64,000 bases of DNA from Bog-756 sp963725395 (GCA_963725395.1 CAVRYH010000009.1:186001-250000); one strand, 5' to 3'. Positions 9,029 to 18,632 are shown, counted from the first letter of the stretch. Notes: generated by a model not told the origin, from the letters alone. A program made the numbers and translations.

Positions 9029-10237
9029 GTGGCGAGCACCCTCCTCCCGGACCCGGCGCCCAGGGCGATCTTCGATCCGCTGATCTCCGTCGACGACCAT
9101 CTCATCGAACCTCCGACGCTCTTCGAGGGCCGGATGCCCGACCGCCTCCGGGCCGGAGCCCCCCGCGTCCTCGAGGACGGGCGGGGCAACCAGTTCTGGC
9201 GCTTCGAGGGGCAGGACTACCCCAACGTCGGACTGAACGCCGTCGTGGGCCGGCCGCGGGAGGAGTGGAGCATGGAGCCGGCCCGCTTCGAGGAGATGCG
9301 TCCCGGCTGCTACGACATCGAGGCCCGGGTGGCCGACATGGACCTCGCCGGCATCTGGGCCTCACTCTGCTTCCCCTCCCTCGTGGCCGGGTTCTGCGGG
9401 TCGGTGTTCTCGCGGGCCCAGGACAAGGCGCTCGGGCTGGCCTGCACCCGGGCGTGGAACCGATGGCACCACGAGGTGTGGGCGGGGACGCACCCGGAGA
9501 GGATCATCCCGCTCCAGCTCCCCTGGCTCGACGACGTGGCCGTCGGGGCCGACGAGATCCGGGCCAACGCCTCGCTGGGTTTCAAGGCGGTCAGCCTTCC
9601 CGAGTTCCCCGCCCAACTCGGATATCCGTCGATCTTCACCGACCATTGGGATCCTCTGCTCGCCGCCTGCGAGGAGACCGACACCGTGGTCTGCCTGCAC
9701 ACCGGCGCATCGGCCTGGGCCCCCCTGCCGTCACCGGACCCGCCCTTCGAGCTCCTTCCCACCGTCTTCCCGGTCAACGCGCTGCTGGCCGCCGGCGAGT
9801 GGGTCTGGTCGGGAGTGGCGCTCCGCTTCCCCGATCTCAAGGTGGCGTTCTCCGAGGGCGGGATCGGGTGGGTGCCGATGCTGATGGACCGCCTGGACTA
9901 CGTGCTCGACCATTCGGCGACAGGCACCGCCGGGGCGGCATGGGGCGCCGACCTCCGCCCGAGCGAGGTCCTCGGCCGGAACTTCTGGTTCTGCACCATC
10001 GACGACCCGTCGGTGACACCCCTCATCGGCCGGATCGGACCCGACCACGTCATGGTGGAGAGCGACTACCCCCACGCCGACTCGACCTGGCCGGACACCC
10101 AGGCGGTCGTCCACTCGACGTTCGGCCACCTCCCCGACGGACAACGCCGCAAGATCACCGCGGGCAACGCCGCCCGGCTCTTCCGTCACCCCCTTCCCGA
10201 GGCGGACGACTGGCGCCGACCGGACGGGCTGCCCTGA
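9029..10237 (+). CDS. Amidohydrolase-2 (ACMSD-type) family protein
   Basis: The third amidohydrolase-2 member here, 402 residues. It starts with the barrel strand FDPLISVDDHLIEPP, has VCLHTGAS in the middle and MVESDYPHADSTWPDT with the metal-site Asp near the end, then TAGNAARLFRHPL. GTG 9029 is chosen from the leaderless-promoter geometry; the conserved region begins 13 residues later. It is divergent to the aldehyde dehydrogenase and ends 3 bp from the convergent MBL gene. A role in opening or decarboxylating a small ring or enol acid is inferred from the family. Confidence 0.85.
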   Translation: MASTLLPDPAPRAIFDPLISVDDHLIEPPTLFEGRMPDRLRAGAPRVLEDGRGNQFWRFEGQDYPNVGLNAVVGRPREEWSMEPARFEEMRPGCYDIEARVADMDLAGIWASLCFPSLVAGFCGSVFSRAQDKALGLACTRAWNRWHHEVWAGTHPERIIPLQLPWLDDVAVGADEIRANASLGFKAVSLPEFPAQLGYPSIFTDHWDPLLAACEETDTVVCLHTGASAWAPLPSPDPPFELLPTVFPVNALLAAGEWVWSGVALRFPDLKVAFSEGGIGWVPMLMDRLDYVLDHSATGTAGAAWGADLRPSEVLGRNFWFCTIDDPSVTPLIGRIGPDHVMVESDYPHADSTWPDTQAVVHSTFGHLPDGQRRKITAGNAARLFRHPLPEADDWRRPDGLP

Positions 10238-10240
10238 GCC

Positions 10241-11497
10241 TCAGCCGAGGTTCCGACGTTCGCTGGCCGCCGCCGACCTGAGCACGTTCCGGGCGACGAA
10301 GGAGGGCTCGGATCCGGCCCGCACCTCGAGCAGGTCCGCCTTGAGCCGCCGAGCCTCGGCTGCCTCCGGCCCGTCGTCGAGGACGACCAGGTCCACCAGA
10401 TGGAGCGCCAACTGCACATCGGCGACGTTTGAGGACGAGCCGAGTGCGGCCACGCGTTCGAGGATGGCGCTGGTGCCGCCCACCAACCCCACCACCTCGG
10501 ACGCCACCGCGGCCGAGGTCGACGGGAACAGCATCGTCGGGTTGCCGTCGTACCAACCCTTGTAGCGCCGTAGGATGTCACGGACGGCAAAGCTCGTACA
10601 GCCGTAGAGCGGTCTCAGATACGGACTGGCATCGAGGTCCGGCGGGAGGCGCACCTCGTCGAGGATCTGCTCGCCCCACTGCCCCTCGTTGAGCCTCCGG
10701 ACCACCTCCCCGTCGAGCCATCGGCACGCCCGGGCCGTCGTCTCCAGCATGTCGGTGGCATCGTCGGTGAACACGCCCCCGTGCCCGCTGATGACCGCGG
10801 CCGGCTCCTGTCGCGCCATCTCCTCCAGCACTTCGGCCCATTCGACGACGTAGCGCTGGACCCGGAAGGGCGTCCCGGCGTTGGGAATGGACGAGACGAT
10901 GAAGTCACCGCCGACGATCACCCGACGTTCGGGAATCCACACCCAGGTGTGGTCATCGGTCTCGCCGAGCCCGTGGCGGCACACGAGCGTCATGCCGCCC
11001 AGATCCAGCGAGACCGAGTCGTCGTAGGTGAGCGTGGGCGGGAAGTACCGGGCGTGGCGTACGACGTCCCCACCGTTCTCGCCCCAACTGGCGAACTGCA
11101 GGTCGTAGGTGACGGCCAGGTGCCCCGACGTCCGCTCGTAGCGGTCGAACCGCCGGCTCACGTTCACGTGGCCGACGACGACCGGCTCGTCGTCACCCCG
11201 CAGCCGGGCCTCGTCCATCAGCGCCGGGGTGCCGAAGGCGTGGTCGTAGTGGCCGTGCGTGTAGACGACGTAGCGGACGGGTGCCTCGGTGATGCGCCTG
11301 ACCGCCTCCACCACCCGCGGTCCGTTGACGAACAGACCGGGGTCGATGACGGCGACCCCCCCGCTGCCCTCGACGATCGTGGTGTTGCCGAACCCGGGCA
11401 GGAGCCACACCCCCGGGGCCACCTCGGCGAGATCACCCGCCGGGAAGAAGGGGACGGCTCGCTCCTCGGGGACTGGGGGATCAGCTGGTGCGGGCAC
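10241..11497 (-). CDS. MBL-fold hydrolase, SdsA1/alkylsulfatase-like
   Basis: A 418-residue metallo-beta-lactamase-fold enzyme. The dinuclear metal signature THGHYDHAFGT has His81, His83, Asp85 and His86, and HGLGETDDHTWVWIP plus ISGHGGVF supply further ligands. The segment after residue 290 (FAVRDILRRYKGWYDGNP) is the alkylsulfatase dimerisation signature of class III sulfatases such as SdsA1, but the C-terminal SCP2-like domain of long members is shortened. There is no signal peptide, so it is probably cytosolic. It likely hydrolyses a sulfate or other ester. Confidence 0.8.
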   Translation of the reverse strand: MPAPADPPVPEERAVPFFPAGDLAEVAPGVWLLPGFGNTTIVEGSGGVAVIDPGLFVNGPRVVEAVRRITEAPVRYVVYTHGHYDHAFGTPALMDEARLRGDDEPVVVGHVNVSRRFDRYERTSGHLAVTYDLQFASWGENGGDVVRHARYFPPTLTYDDSVSLDLGGMTLVCRHGLGETDDHTWVWIPERRVIVGGDFIVSSIPNAGTPFRVQRYVVEWAEVLEEMARQEPAAVISGHGGVFTDDATDMLETTARACRWLDGEVVRRLNEGQWGEQILDEVRLPPDLDASPYLRPLYGCTSFAVRDILRRYKGWYDGNPTMLFPSTSAAVASEVVGLVGGTSAILERVAALGSSSNVADVQLALHLVDLVVLDDGPEAAEARRLKADLLEVRAGSEPSFVARNVLRSAAASERRNLG

Positions 11498-11610
11498 GGG
11501 CCGATGCTACCCACGCGGCCCGGGCCGGTGGCGGGCTGCACCACGCCACATCGCCGCAGGTGCGCCGGAACGGGCGCCGAGTGACCCGTGGCCACCGGCC
11601 GGGCGTCGCC

Positions 11611-11616
11611 TATCGT
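11611..11616 (+). promoter_or_regulatory. -10 element of a leaderless promoter (lipoprotein hydrolase)
   Basis: TATCGT ends 8 nt before ATG 11625, and no ribosome binding site is present between them. Confidence 0.4.
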
Positions 11617-11624
11617 GGCCGACC

Positions 11625-12875
11625 ATGACCACCGAGGTGGCGATCACCGGAGCACCCACCTTCCATCACGGCGGGGGGGCGGTTCCCTCGGTGACGGGCC
11701 GACGACACCGTCGACGGCGTGGGAAAACAGGTCGACTCCCCGGATGCTCCGCTGCGCTCGCCGGGATCGCCCTGGCGGCACTGTTCGTCTCCGGCTGCGC
11801 GTCGGGCTCGAGCACGCCGGCCCCGACGACCGCTTCGACCCCGGCGTACGGGAACCACGGACCTGACGAGGTGGGCGTCACCACCCTCGACCTCGGCTCC
11901 GCCGGTCCGAGATTCGGCGAACGGCTGGCCACCGTCTTCTACCCGGCGGCGCCGACGGAAGGCGGCGCCGGAGCCCCGACCAAGTTCAGCTACACCGAAG
12001 CCCAGACCCTGCCGGCCGGGTACGCCGCCATCCTTCCGCCCAAGTACGACACCACCACGACCATCGATGCCTACGCCGGTGTCGCCGGTTCCAAGGCCGG
12101 TCCGTTCCCGATCGTGCTGTTCAGCCACGGCTACGGCGGTGAGCGCCTCTACTATTCGAACCTCCTGGCCGGTATCGCCTCGTGGGGCTACGTCGTGGTC
12201 AGCGCCGACTACCTCGAACGAGGGCTCGCCGCCCAGGTGCTGGGCTCGACGGCGACACCGACCCCGGCATTCGACAGCTCGATCATGACGACATCGCTCG
12301 AGGCGGTCGAGCAGGCGTCGTTGCAGCCGTCCTCGGTGCTGTACGGCACCGCCGACCCGAAACGGGTCGCCACGGTCGGGCACTCCGCGGGAGGCCAGAC
12401 CGCCTTCGACGCTCTCGCCTCACCGAAGGTGGCCACCGCCGTCGGCTGGGCCCCCGAGGCTCCGGCGACGTCCCCGTCGACCAAGCCGATCATGATCATC
12501 CGCGCCACCGGCGACACCGTCATCCCCACCGCCCAGATCGAGCGCGAGTACAAGGCGTTCCCGGGACCGAAGGCTCTCGTCCAGGTCGAGGGGGAAGGCC
12601 ACAACACCTACACCGACATCTGTGTGGGCATCCGGGACGGCGGGGGCCTCATCGGGTACGCGGTGGCCAACCACCTGGTGAAGCCCCAGCTCGCCGAGCT
12701 CGGCATCAACGGATGCCAGAAGAGCGATCCGGCGCCCCAGCGCTTCTGGCCGATCGTGCAGTACTACACGGTGTTCCAACTGAGAGCCCGCCTCGGCCAC
12801 GGCCCGACGACGGTTCCCGAACCGTCCCCCGGGGAGTTCCCGGGTATGACGGTTACCGTGACCCAACAGGGCTGA
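11625..12875 (+). CDS. Secreted alpha/beta-hydrolase lipoprotein (PAF-acetylhydrolase/chlorophyllase-like)
   Basis: A 416-residue exported hydrolase. A long, Arg-rich N-region leads into IALAALFVSGCASG, a lipobox with Cys58, then a Pro/Thr linker. The catalytic core shows IVLFSHGYGGERLYY (oxyanion hole), Ser254 in VGHSAGGQ, Asp in IRATGDTVIP and His in EGEGHNTYTD. The layout matches lipoprotein esterases related to platelet-activating-factor acetylhydrolase and chlorophyllase-type dienelactone hydrolases. ATG 11625 is favoured by the TANNNT hexamer just upstream. Substrate unknown; it should act outside the membrane. Confidence 0.8.
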   Translation: MTTEVAITGAPTFHHGGGAVPSVTGRRHRRRRGKTGRLPGCSAALAGIALAALFVSGCASGSSTPAPTTASTPAYGNHGPDEVGVTTLDLGSAGPRFGERLATVFYPAAPTEGGAGAPTKFSYTEAQTLPAGYAAILPPKYDTTTTIDAYAGVAGSKAGPFPIVLFSHGYGGERLYYSNLLAGIASWGYVVVSADYLERGLAAQVLGSTATPTPAFDSSIMTTSLEAVEQASLQPSSVLYGTADPKRVATVGHSAGGQTAFDALASPKVATAVGWAPEAPATSPSTKPIMIIRATGDTVIPTAQIEREYKAFPGPKALVQVEGEGHNTYTDICVGIRDGGGLIGYAVANHLVKPQLAELGINGCQKSDPAPQRFWPIVQYYTVFQLRARLGHGPTTVPEPSPGEFPGMTVTVTQQG

Positions 12876-12882
12876 CGGCAGC

Positions 12883-12905
12883 CACCCGACCCGGCTCACC
12901 GGGTG
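12883..12905 (+). terminator. Candidate bidirectional terminator
   Basis: Between convergent genes, ACCCGG (12889-12894) and CCGGGT (12899-12904) pair around CTCA; CACCCG/CGGGTG is an overlapping alternative. There is no T-run, as is common at this G+C. Confidence 0.35.
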
Positions 12906-12938
12906 CGGACACGCCGGACACGGGGCGGGCGACGCCGG

Positions 12939-13757
12939 TCAGTGGCGCGCGAAGAACTCGACGAGGGCCTCGGCGACCGGACGGGCATGGGTCACGAAGC
13001 CCAGGTGGCTGGCGCCGGCTATCTCCGCGTACTCGGCCCCCGGAATCGCCGCGGCCGCCTCCCGCGCCCACCGAGGCGGTGAGTCGATGTCGTACTCGAA
13101 CGCCAGCACCAGGCAGGGGACGGTGATCGACGGCCACGCCGTCGTCCGGACGGGATCGGTGGACCAGGCGAGAGCCGCCTCGTACTGGCCGAGCCGTCCG
13201 GGATTCGGCCACACGTCGAGGTCGGCGATCAGCTCGAGCCATCCGTCGACGACGTCGTTGTCCTGGAGGTCGTGATACGGCAGGTACCGGAGCGTCTCGA
13301 GCGCATAGAAGAGCGGAGGGAGGTCGACCTCCGACGCCGCGAGATCGCGCTCGACCAGGGTCACGGCCTTCTCCCAGGACGTGGGGGCATTCGCGCTCCC
13401 CATCAGCGCGGCAGCGACCACCCGGTCGGGATGGTCGATCACCAGGGTCTCCGCGATCCACCCACCGAGGGAGTGCCCGGCGACCCGGACCGGTCCGGTG
13501 ACGCCCAGTCCGTCGAGCAACCCGAGGGCGTCGTCGGCCATCTGGGCCACCGAATAGGGGGCGGACGTCATCGAGCTGGGCGGCACACCACGGTTGTCGA
13601 AGAGGATGACCTGGTGGCCGGCCTCGGCCAGCGCGGGGGCCAGCCCGACGTTGAAGGCGGCAGCCGGTTGGCCGCAGCCGGCGATCAACAGGAGCGGCTC
13701 GCCCTCACCGAGCACCTCGTAGACCAGGGTCACCTCTTCCAATGCGAGCTCGGGCAC
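12939..13757 (-). CDS. Alpha/beta-fold hydrolase
   Basis: A 272-residue cytosolic alpha/beta hydrolase. FDNRGVPPSS follows strand 4, nucleophile Ser96 lies in VAGHSLGGW, the acid is in FEYDIDSPP and the base His in AGASHLGFV. It resembles the 3-oxoadipate enol-lactonase/haloperoxidase branch, but no residue fixes the substrate. It is convergent with the lipoprotein hydrolase and lies 28 bp downstream of the membrane protein on the same strand, so the two may be co-transcribed. Confidence 0.85.
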   Translation of the reverse strand: MPELALEEVTLVYEVLGEGEPLLLIAGCGQPAAAFNVGLAPALAEAGHQVILFDNRGVPPSSMTSAPYSVAQMADDALGLLDGLGVTGPVRVAGHSLGGWIAETLVIDHPDRVVAAALMGSANAPTSWEKAVTLVERDLAASEVDLPPLFYALETLRYLPYHDLQDNDVVDGWLELIADLDVWPNPGRLGQYEAALAWSTDPVRTTAWPSITVPCLVLAFEYDIDSPPRWAREAAAAIPGAEYAEIAGASHLGFVTHARPVAEALVEFFARH

Positions 13758-13785
13758 GGCCCCTCCTCCGACGGTCGGTCACCAC

Positions 13786-15831
13786 TCATTGCGGATCGGC
13801 CATTCGGGCGAGCGTCACCACACACCGGTTGAACGTCTGCGGCAACGGCCGGTTGTGTGGCGCGGCGTCGAGGTCGGGCGTCACCGCCCGGCAGCTGACG
13901 AAGGCGTCGGCCTGCGCCGTGGCGTCATAGCCACCTCCCAGTGTCTCGGACCGCAGGTCCCAGACCCAGGCCTGGTGCGAGACCTGCGGAAGCCGGCCGG
14001 TGGCCGCCGTGAACACCGCGGCCGCCTCGGTCGGCACCGACCCGGTGTCGGTGACGACGATGTAGGACGTCCCCCAGTGACGGATGGCCGACCGCAGCTG
14101 GCCGAGCTGGGACGACGTGAGGGGAAGGGAGCGGGCCGTCGATCCGGTGGCCAGCGTCAACTCGTCCAACGTCCACGTGGCCGATCCTCTCGGCCCCACC
14201 CCGACCGCCCCCCGGCCGACGGCCGGGACCTTCACGTAGCCGCCGGCCAGGCGGAACCGCATCCCGTCCACGGACTGCCACACCATGGGTTGGGAGGTGA
14301 CCGAGGCCGAAGCCGGGAAGGGATAGCTGGCGACCACCGATCCCTGCGGCACCCGGAGCGCGGCCGTCGAATACCACTCGGGCACCTTCACCGGCTGCAC
14401 GCTCAACGGGATCTGGTACAACGCCCAGATCGGCACCAGCATCAACAGGGCGACCCCGGCGGCGGCGGTCCCCCGGCCGACCGACGGCAGGCGGTGCCAG
14501 GGTCGGGACGCGTGGAGGGCATCGAGGCCGATGGCCACGACGACAGCCACGGCCAGGTCGGTGAACGCCGAGAAGTGGACGGCGTTGATGTCGTCGGCGA
14601 TGGCGTGGTTGGTGAACCACGCCCAGGGGAGCCACCGGCTCACCACGAGATGGTCCGGACTGAGGAACAAGAGGCCGCCCCACGACAGGACCGCGGTCCC
14701 GATGGCGACGATGGCCATCACCCAGGTGGCCCGCCTTCGCCATGCGACGGCGACCGAAGCCACACCCACCGCGATCACCCCGTAGCCGAGGTACTGCAGC
14801 TGCGGGCCCTGGAGCGCGCCGGGGAACAGCGTGGTGCGGACGGGCCCGGCGCTCCACAGCTCCCACGCCTGGGCCACGAAGATGTCGTGCAACGACGACC
14901 AGACCGAGCCCTCGATGTGCTCCGGTCCGGCGAGCATGTACCAGGCCGGCACGGCCAGCAGGCCCAACGAGACGAGGATGCCGATACCGAAGGCCCGGAC
15001 CGCGAACGGGGCCACCTCGGGCACCCGACGCGGGGACAGAGCCGCGGCGGCGACGATGCCCCCGAGGGAGATCAGCACGGTGATGGCCAGGATCTCGGAG
15101 GACACGAGGAATTGGGCGAAGAGGAGAACACCGAGCGCCGTTCCGCACCATGCGGGCGAACGCTGCTGGCGGACCAGGATCTCGTGGAGGACCACCAGGA
15201 TCAACGGAGGGAAGACCAAAAGCCCGGTGGAGACGTGCCCCTGGGCCACGCTCTCGACGACGAAGGGCGAGTAACCGAACAGGAAGCCCGCCACCCAACA
15301 CGCCGGCTGCCACGACACGAACCGACGGCACGCCGTCCAGCAACCCCAGGCACTCAGCCCCGGTGTAAGCGTGAGCGCCAGGGTGGTGCTCGCCACTGGG
15401 CCGAAGAGCCACGTGAACGGGCTGAGCACCAGCCCTACCAGCGGGGCACTGGCGTTGTTCAGGAGGTTGACACCGCGCCCCGGCCACAACCAGTCGGTCG
15501 AGAAGGGATCGAGTCCGTGGGAGAGCGCGTAGGCGGGCCAGGCGATGAACCAAACCTGCTGGCCGGGGTCCAGGCACGAGCACCGGACGGTGGACGCCGC
15601 GCCCCCGCTCCAGGCGTTCCACCACAGGACCACCGCCGGCAGGGTGAAGACACAGAGCACGCCGAGTTGGACCGCGATCCGCCGCCCCCGGCGCGGTGGA
15701 CGGGGCGGCGCTCCGGCGGGCTCGACCATCGGTCGCTCGACCTGGAACGGCCGCATCGCCGCGTAGAGGTCGATTGTGCCAGTGCTCGTCACCCGGGCCG
15801 GGCCCCTTTCCACCGTCGCCGTCGTTTCCAC
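13786..15831 (-). CDS. Polytopic membrane protein, GT-C glycosyltransferase-like
   Basis: A 681-residue integral membrane protein with a basic cytoplasmic N-terminus, about twelve hydrophobic segments from residue 50 to 480, then a roughly 200-residue extracytoplasmic domain. The first loop (CSCLDPGQQVWFIAWPAYAL) and LLNNASAPLVG resemble the loop-1 region of GT-C-fold membrane glycosyltransferases, and loop 1 holds an acidic residue. That similarity is by architecture only, so the assignment is tentative; acceptor and lipid donor are unknown. Confidence 0.6.
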   Translation of the reverse strand: METTATVERGPARVTSTGTIDLYAAMRPFQVERPMVEPAGAPPRPPRRGRRIAVQLGVLCVFTLPAVVLWWNAWSGGAASTVRCSCLDPGQQVWFIAWPAYALSHGLDPFSTDWLWPGRGVNLLNNASAPLVGLVLSPFTWLFGPVASTTLALTLTPGLSAWGCWTACRRFVSWQPACWVAGFLFGYSPFVVESVAQGHVSTGLLVFPPLILVVLHEILVRQQRSPAWCGTALGVLLFAQFLVSSEILAITVLISLGGIVAAAALSPRRVPEVAPFAVRAFGIGILVSLGLLAVPAWYMLAGPEHIEGSVWSSLHDIFVAQAWELWSAGPVRTTLFPGALQGPQLQYLGYGVIAVGVASVAVAWRRRATWVMAIVAIGTAVLSWGGLLFLSPDHLVVSRWLPWAWFTNHAIADDINAVHFSAFTDLAVAVVVAIGLDALHASRPWHRLPSVGRGTAAAGVALLMLVPIWALYQIPLSVQPVKVPEWYSTAALRVPQGSVVASYPFPASASVTSQPMVWQSVDGMRFRLAGGYVKVPAVGRGAVGVGPRGSATWTLDELTLATGSTARSLPLTSSQLGQLRSAIRHWGTSYIVVTDTGSVPTEAAAVFTAATGRLPQVSHQAWVWDLRSETLGGGYDATAQADAFVSCRAVTPDLDAAPHNRPLPQTFNRCVVTLARMADPQ

Positions 15832-15977
15832 CTATGTCATATCTCGTCTGTCCCATCTCTCGCACCGACGACCACACCGGATCGATGAAGGCCTGGGTGA
15901 CGGGCGGGCCGGGGCCCGAGCGGCACCGCGAAGTCCCACCTCACCGGCGGAGGTGTCGGCGGCGTGACCCGGCCGGG

Positions 15978-15983
15978 TATACC
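15978..15983 (+). promoter_or_regulatory. -10 element of a leaderless promoter (aldo/keto reductase)
   Basis: TATACC puts the predicted start of transcription exactly on the A of ATG 15990. The last base departs from TANNNT. Confidence 0.35.
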
Positions 15984-15989
15984 GGGGGC

Positions 15990-16835
15990 ATGACGCCCGA
16001 CCTCGTCCCCCTCGGAGCCCGCGCCGTCCGACCCTTGGGGTTCGGGGCCATGCAGCTTCCCGGACCGGGCGTGTTCGGGCCCCCGAAGGACCGTGACGAG
16101 GCCCTGGCGGTGCTCCGTCGGGCTGTGGACGCCGGGGTGAACCACATCGACACCGCCCAGTTCTACGGACCGGACGTGGCCAACGCCCTCATCCGTGAGG
16201 CACTGTTCCCCTATCCGGACGACCTCGTCCTCGTCTCCAAGGTCGGCGCGGCCCGAGACGACCGCGGCCAGTGGCTGCCCGCGCAACGCCCCGAGGAACT
16301 GCGGGCCGGCGTCGAGGCCAACCTGGTGGCGCTGGGCCTCGACCAGGTGCCCGTGGTCAATCTCCGTCGCCATCCCGACTCGGACGTGCCTCTTGATGAG
16401 CAGGTCGATCTCATGGTCGCTCTCCGCGACGAGGGGCTCATCGGGGGCGTGGGCCTCAGCAACGTCGATCTCGTCGAGTACGAGGTGGTCCGGGCACGGA
16501 CCGAGGTGGCCTGCGTGCAGAATCCCTACAACGTCGTCGACCGGTCCGGCCAGGACCTGTTCGACGCGTGCCGGTCGGACGGGGTGCCGTTCGTTCCGTT
16601 CTTCCCGCTCGGATCGGCCTTCAACGCCCAGAACCCCGTGCTCGGCTCCCCGGCCGTCCAGGAGACGGCCCGGCGGATGGGTGCGACTGCGGCCCAGGTG
16701 GCACTGGCGTGGCTCCTGCACCAGGCTCCGACCGTGCTGCTCATCCCCGGCACCTCGTCGATGCAGCACCTCGAGGAGAACCTGGCCGCCGCCGACGTGG
16801 CCCTCGACGCCGAGGCGCTCGGCACGCTGGCCTGA
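15990..16835 (+). CDS. Aldo/keto reductase
   Basis: A 281-residue NADPH-dependent oxidoreductase with the (beta/alpha)8 fold. The tetrad is readable: Asp and Tyr in HIDTAQFYGP, Lys in LVSKVGAARD, His in NLRRHPDSD. The cofactor end is LLIPGTSSMQHLEENLAAA. It is followed after 17 bp by a PIG-L deacetylase gene on the same strand, so the two probably form an operon. The carbonyl substrate is not predictable; sugar-type aldehydes are plausible from the neighbours. Confidence 0.85.
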   Translation: MTPDLVPLGARAVRPLGFGAMQLPGPGVFGPPKDRDEALAVLRRAVDAGVNHIDTAQFYGPDVANALIREALFPYPDDLVLVSKVGAARDDRGQWLPAQRPEELRAGVEANLVALGLDQVPVVNLRRHPDSDVPLDEQVDLMVALRDEGLIGGVGLSNVDLVEYEVVRARTEVACVQNPYNVVDRSGQDLFDACRSDGVPFVPFFPLGSAFNAQNPVLGSPAVQETARRMGATAAQVALAWLLHQAPTVLLIPGTSSMQHLEENLAAADVALDAEALGTLA

Positions 16836-16852
16836 CCGGCGTCCGCACCGGC

Positions 16853-17602
16853 ATGACGGCACCCGTGGGCGAGTCCGGCGGCAAGTCGGGGTCGACAGTG
16901 GTCATCTCCCCCCATTTCGACGACGCCGTCCTCAGTTGTGGACACTTCTTGGAGCACAACCCGGGCACCACCGTTGTGACGGTGTGCTCCGGCCTCCCGG
17001 GCCGTGGAGTCCCGGCCGACCCGGAGTGGGACGCGCTGGCCGGTTTCACCAGTGCGGACGAGGCGGCAGCGGCCCGCCGGGCCGAGGATCTCTCGGCTCT
17101 CACCGTCCTCGGCGCGGAGCAGCGGGTGCTCGGGTACCTCGACGGCTCCTACAAGGCGGCGGTCGGGCGCCCGCACGCCGACCTCGACGTCGTCGGATCC
17201 TTCGAGGAGGAGCTGACCCGGTCGATCAGTGGTGTGCTGGACGGGGTCCGACCCGAGACGTGCCTCGTGCCCCTGGGCCTCCTCCACGACGACCACGTCA
17301 CGACCCGGAAGGCGGCGATCGCCGCCCTGCGGCACCGACCGGCGATCCGTCTCCGGTTCTATCTCGACCTCCCCTACGGCCTCGCCTTCGGGCCCGTGGC
17401 CGGGGAGCTGGCCGACCAACTCGCCGTCGAGCCGGCCGGCCACCCAGACCGTCCCCGGACGACTCCGGGGCCCCCGTCCCCCAAGGTGCGCGCCCTGGCC
17501 TGCTACCGCTCCCAGCTGCCGCTGCTCGAGGTGGCGTTCGGGGACAGTCTCCGTGCCTCATTCGACTCCGGCGCCGAGCGGCTCTTCCGGTTCCGGGATT
17601 GA
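16853..17602 (+). CDS. PIG-L/LmbE-family zinc deacetylase
   Basis: A 249-residue N-deacetylase. VVISPHFDDAVLSCG carries His21, Asp23 and Asp24 (the PHPDDE-type metal and base motif with Phe for Pro), and LGLLHDDHVTTRKA supplies the third ligand. Family members remove acetyl groups from N-acetylglucosaminyl compounds, including mycothiol precursors and diacetylchitobiose. It sits beside a BadF-type sugar kinase and a GH4 glycosidase, which points to amino-sugar use rather than mycothiol; that is inference. Start ATG 16853. Confidence 0.8.
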   Translation: MTAPVGESGGKSGSTVVISPHFDDAVLSCGHFLEHNPGTTVVTVCSGLPGRGVPADPEWDALAGFTSADEAAAARRAEDLSALTVLGAEQRVLGYLDGSYKAAVGRPHADLDVVGSFEEELTRSISGVLDGVRPETCLVPLGLLHDDHVTTRKAAIAALRHRPAIRLRFYLDLPYGLAFGPVAGELADQLAVEPAGHPDRPRTTPGPPSPKVRALACYRSQLPLLEVAFGDSLRASFDSGAERLFRFRD

Positions 17603-17609
17603 ACGGGCG

Positions 17610-18632
17610 TCAGGACGGGTCGATCGCGCCCGTTCTCGGGGCCAGCCGGCGCAGGCGGTCGGTCGCCTCCGGCCCCGTCCCGAGGGCGTCGAGGCCCAGG
17701 AGGGCGGCCCCGAGCACGGGAGGCGCCTCGAGGCGCCGGAACACGGCGCGCGGCTCCACGGCGCGCACTCCCTTCTCGATCCGCTCGATGAAGCCGACGT
17801 TGCCGCTGTCGAACAGGCCCCCGCCGAGCACGATCTCGACCTCCCGGCCGACCACCCCGAGGCGCACCGCGGTGGCCCTGACCATGGCCACGACCTCGTC
17901 GGCCAGGACGCTGACGGCTCCCATCGCCTCCCGGTCGCCGGCCGCGGCGGACTCGAGGCAGACCCGGGCCAGCTCGAAGAGCCGTCCGAAGGCGAGGTCG
18001 CCCGTGTAGACGGCGGTGAGCACCGCGTGCGGGTCGGTCGCCCCGAAGTGGGCGGGCACGCGCTCGGCGAGGACCGTGGGTCCACCCCGGCCGTCAAGGG
18101 ACCGCAGGGCGAGGCCGAGGGCACGGATCCCGAGCCACGCCCCCCCGGCGGCGAAGTCACCGGACAGTTCGCCGAGGGAGGGGAACCCCTCGATGGTGCC
18201 GTCCGGGCCGAGCCCGACACAGTTGATGCCGGAGCCGCACACCACGCCGATGCCCCATCCCGAGCGCGCCCCGGCCCGCAACACAGCGAGCGAGTCGTTG
18301 CGAACGAGGTCGGTGCCGCTCCAGTGCCGCGATCCGATGGCCCGGCCCAGCCGCTCCCCGTCCACAGGCAGATCCACGCCGGCCAGGCAGTACACGCCGG
18401 TGTCGATGACCGACCCACCGTCGCTTCCGACCCCCGCGTCGCGGAGGGCGGCCTCGATCGTGGACCCGAGGGCCTCCATGGCACTGTCGAGGCCGAGGAG
18501 CTGGTGGTTGGAACCGCCCCCGCGGGCCGACCCCAGGATCGTGCCGTCGGCGGCGACCACCCAGACATCCGTCTTGGACGCCCCCCCGTCCACGGCGAGG
18601 ACCCGGGCAGCGGCCGGTTCCACCGGGCTCAT
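17610..18632 (-). CDS. BadF/BadG/BcrA-type ATPase, probable N-acetylglucosamine kinase
   Basis: A 340-residue actin-fold (ASKHA) kinase. The phosphate-1 loop is VLAVDGGASKTDVWV near the N-terminus; GSGINCVGLGPDG is phosphate-2 and IVLGGGLFDS the adenosine motif. Such proteins include N-acetylglucosamine kinases and the ATPases of 2-hydroxyacyl dehydratases; the length and absence of a 4Fe-4S Cys pair favour the sugar kinase. It is divergent to the GH4 gene (45 bp) and convergent with the PIG-L gene. ATG 18632 was taken; ATG 18647 is possible. Confidence 0.8.
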   Translation of the reverse strand: MSPVEPAAARVLAVDGGASKTDVWVVAADGTILGSARGGGSNHQLLGLDSAMEALGSTIEAALRDAGVGSDGGSVIDTGVYCLAGVDLPVDGERLGRAIGSRHWSGTDLVRNDSLAVLRAGARSGWGIGVVCGSGINCVGLGPDGTIEGFPSLGELSGDFAAGGAWLGIRALGLALRSLDGRGGPTVLAERVPAHFGATDPHAVLTAVYTGDLAFGRLFELARVCLESAAAGDREAMGAVSVLADEVVAMVRATAVRLGVVGREVEIVLGGGLFDSGNVGFIERIEKGVRAVEPRAVFRRLEAPPVLGAALLGLDALGTGPEATDRLRRLAPRTGAIDPS

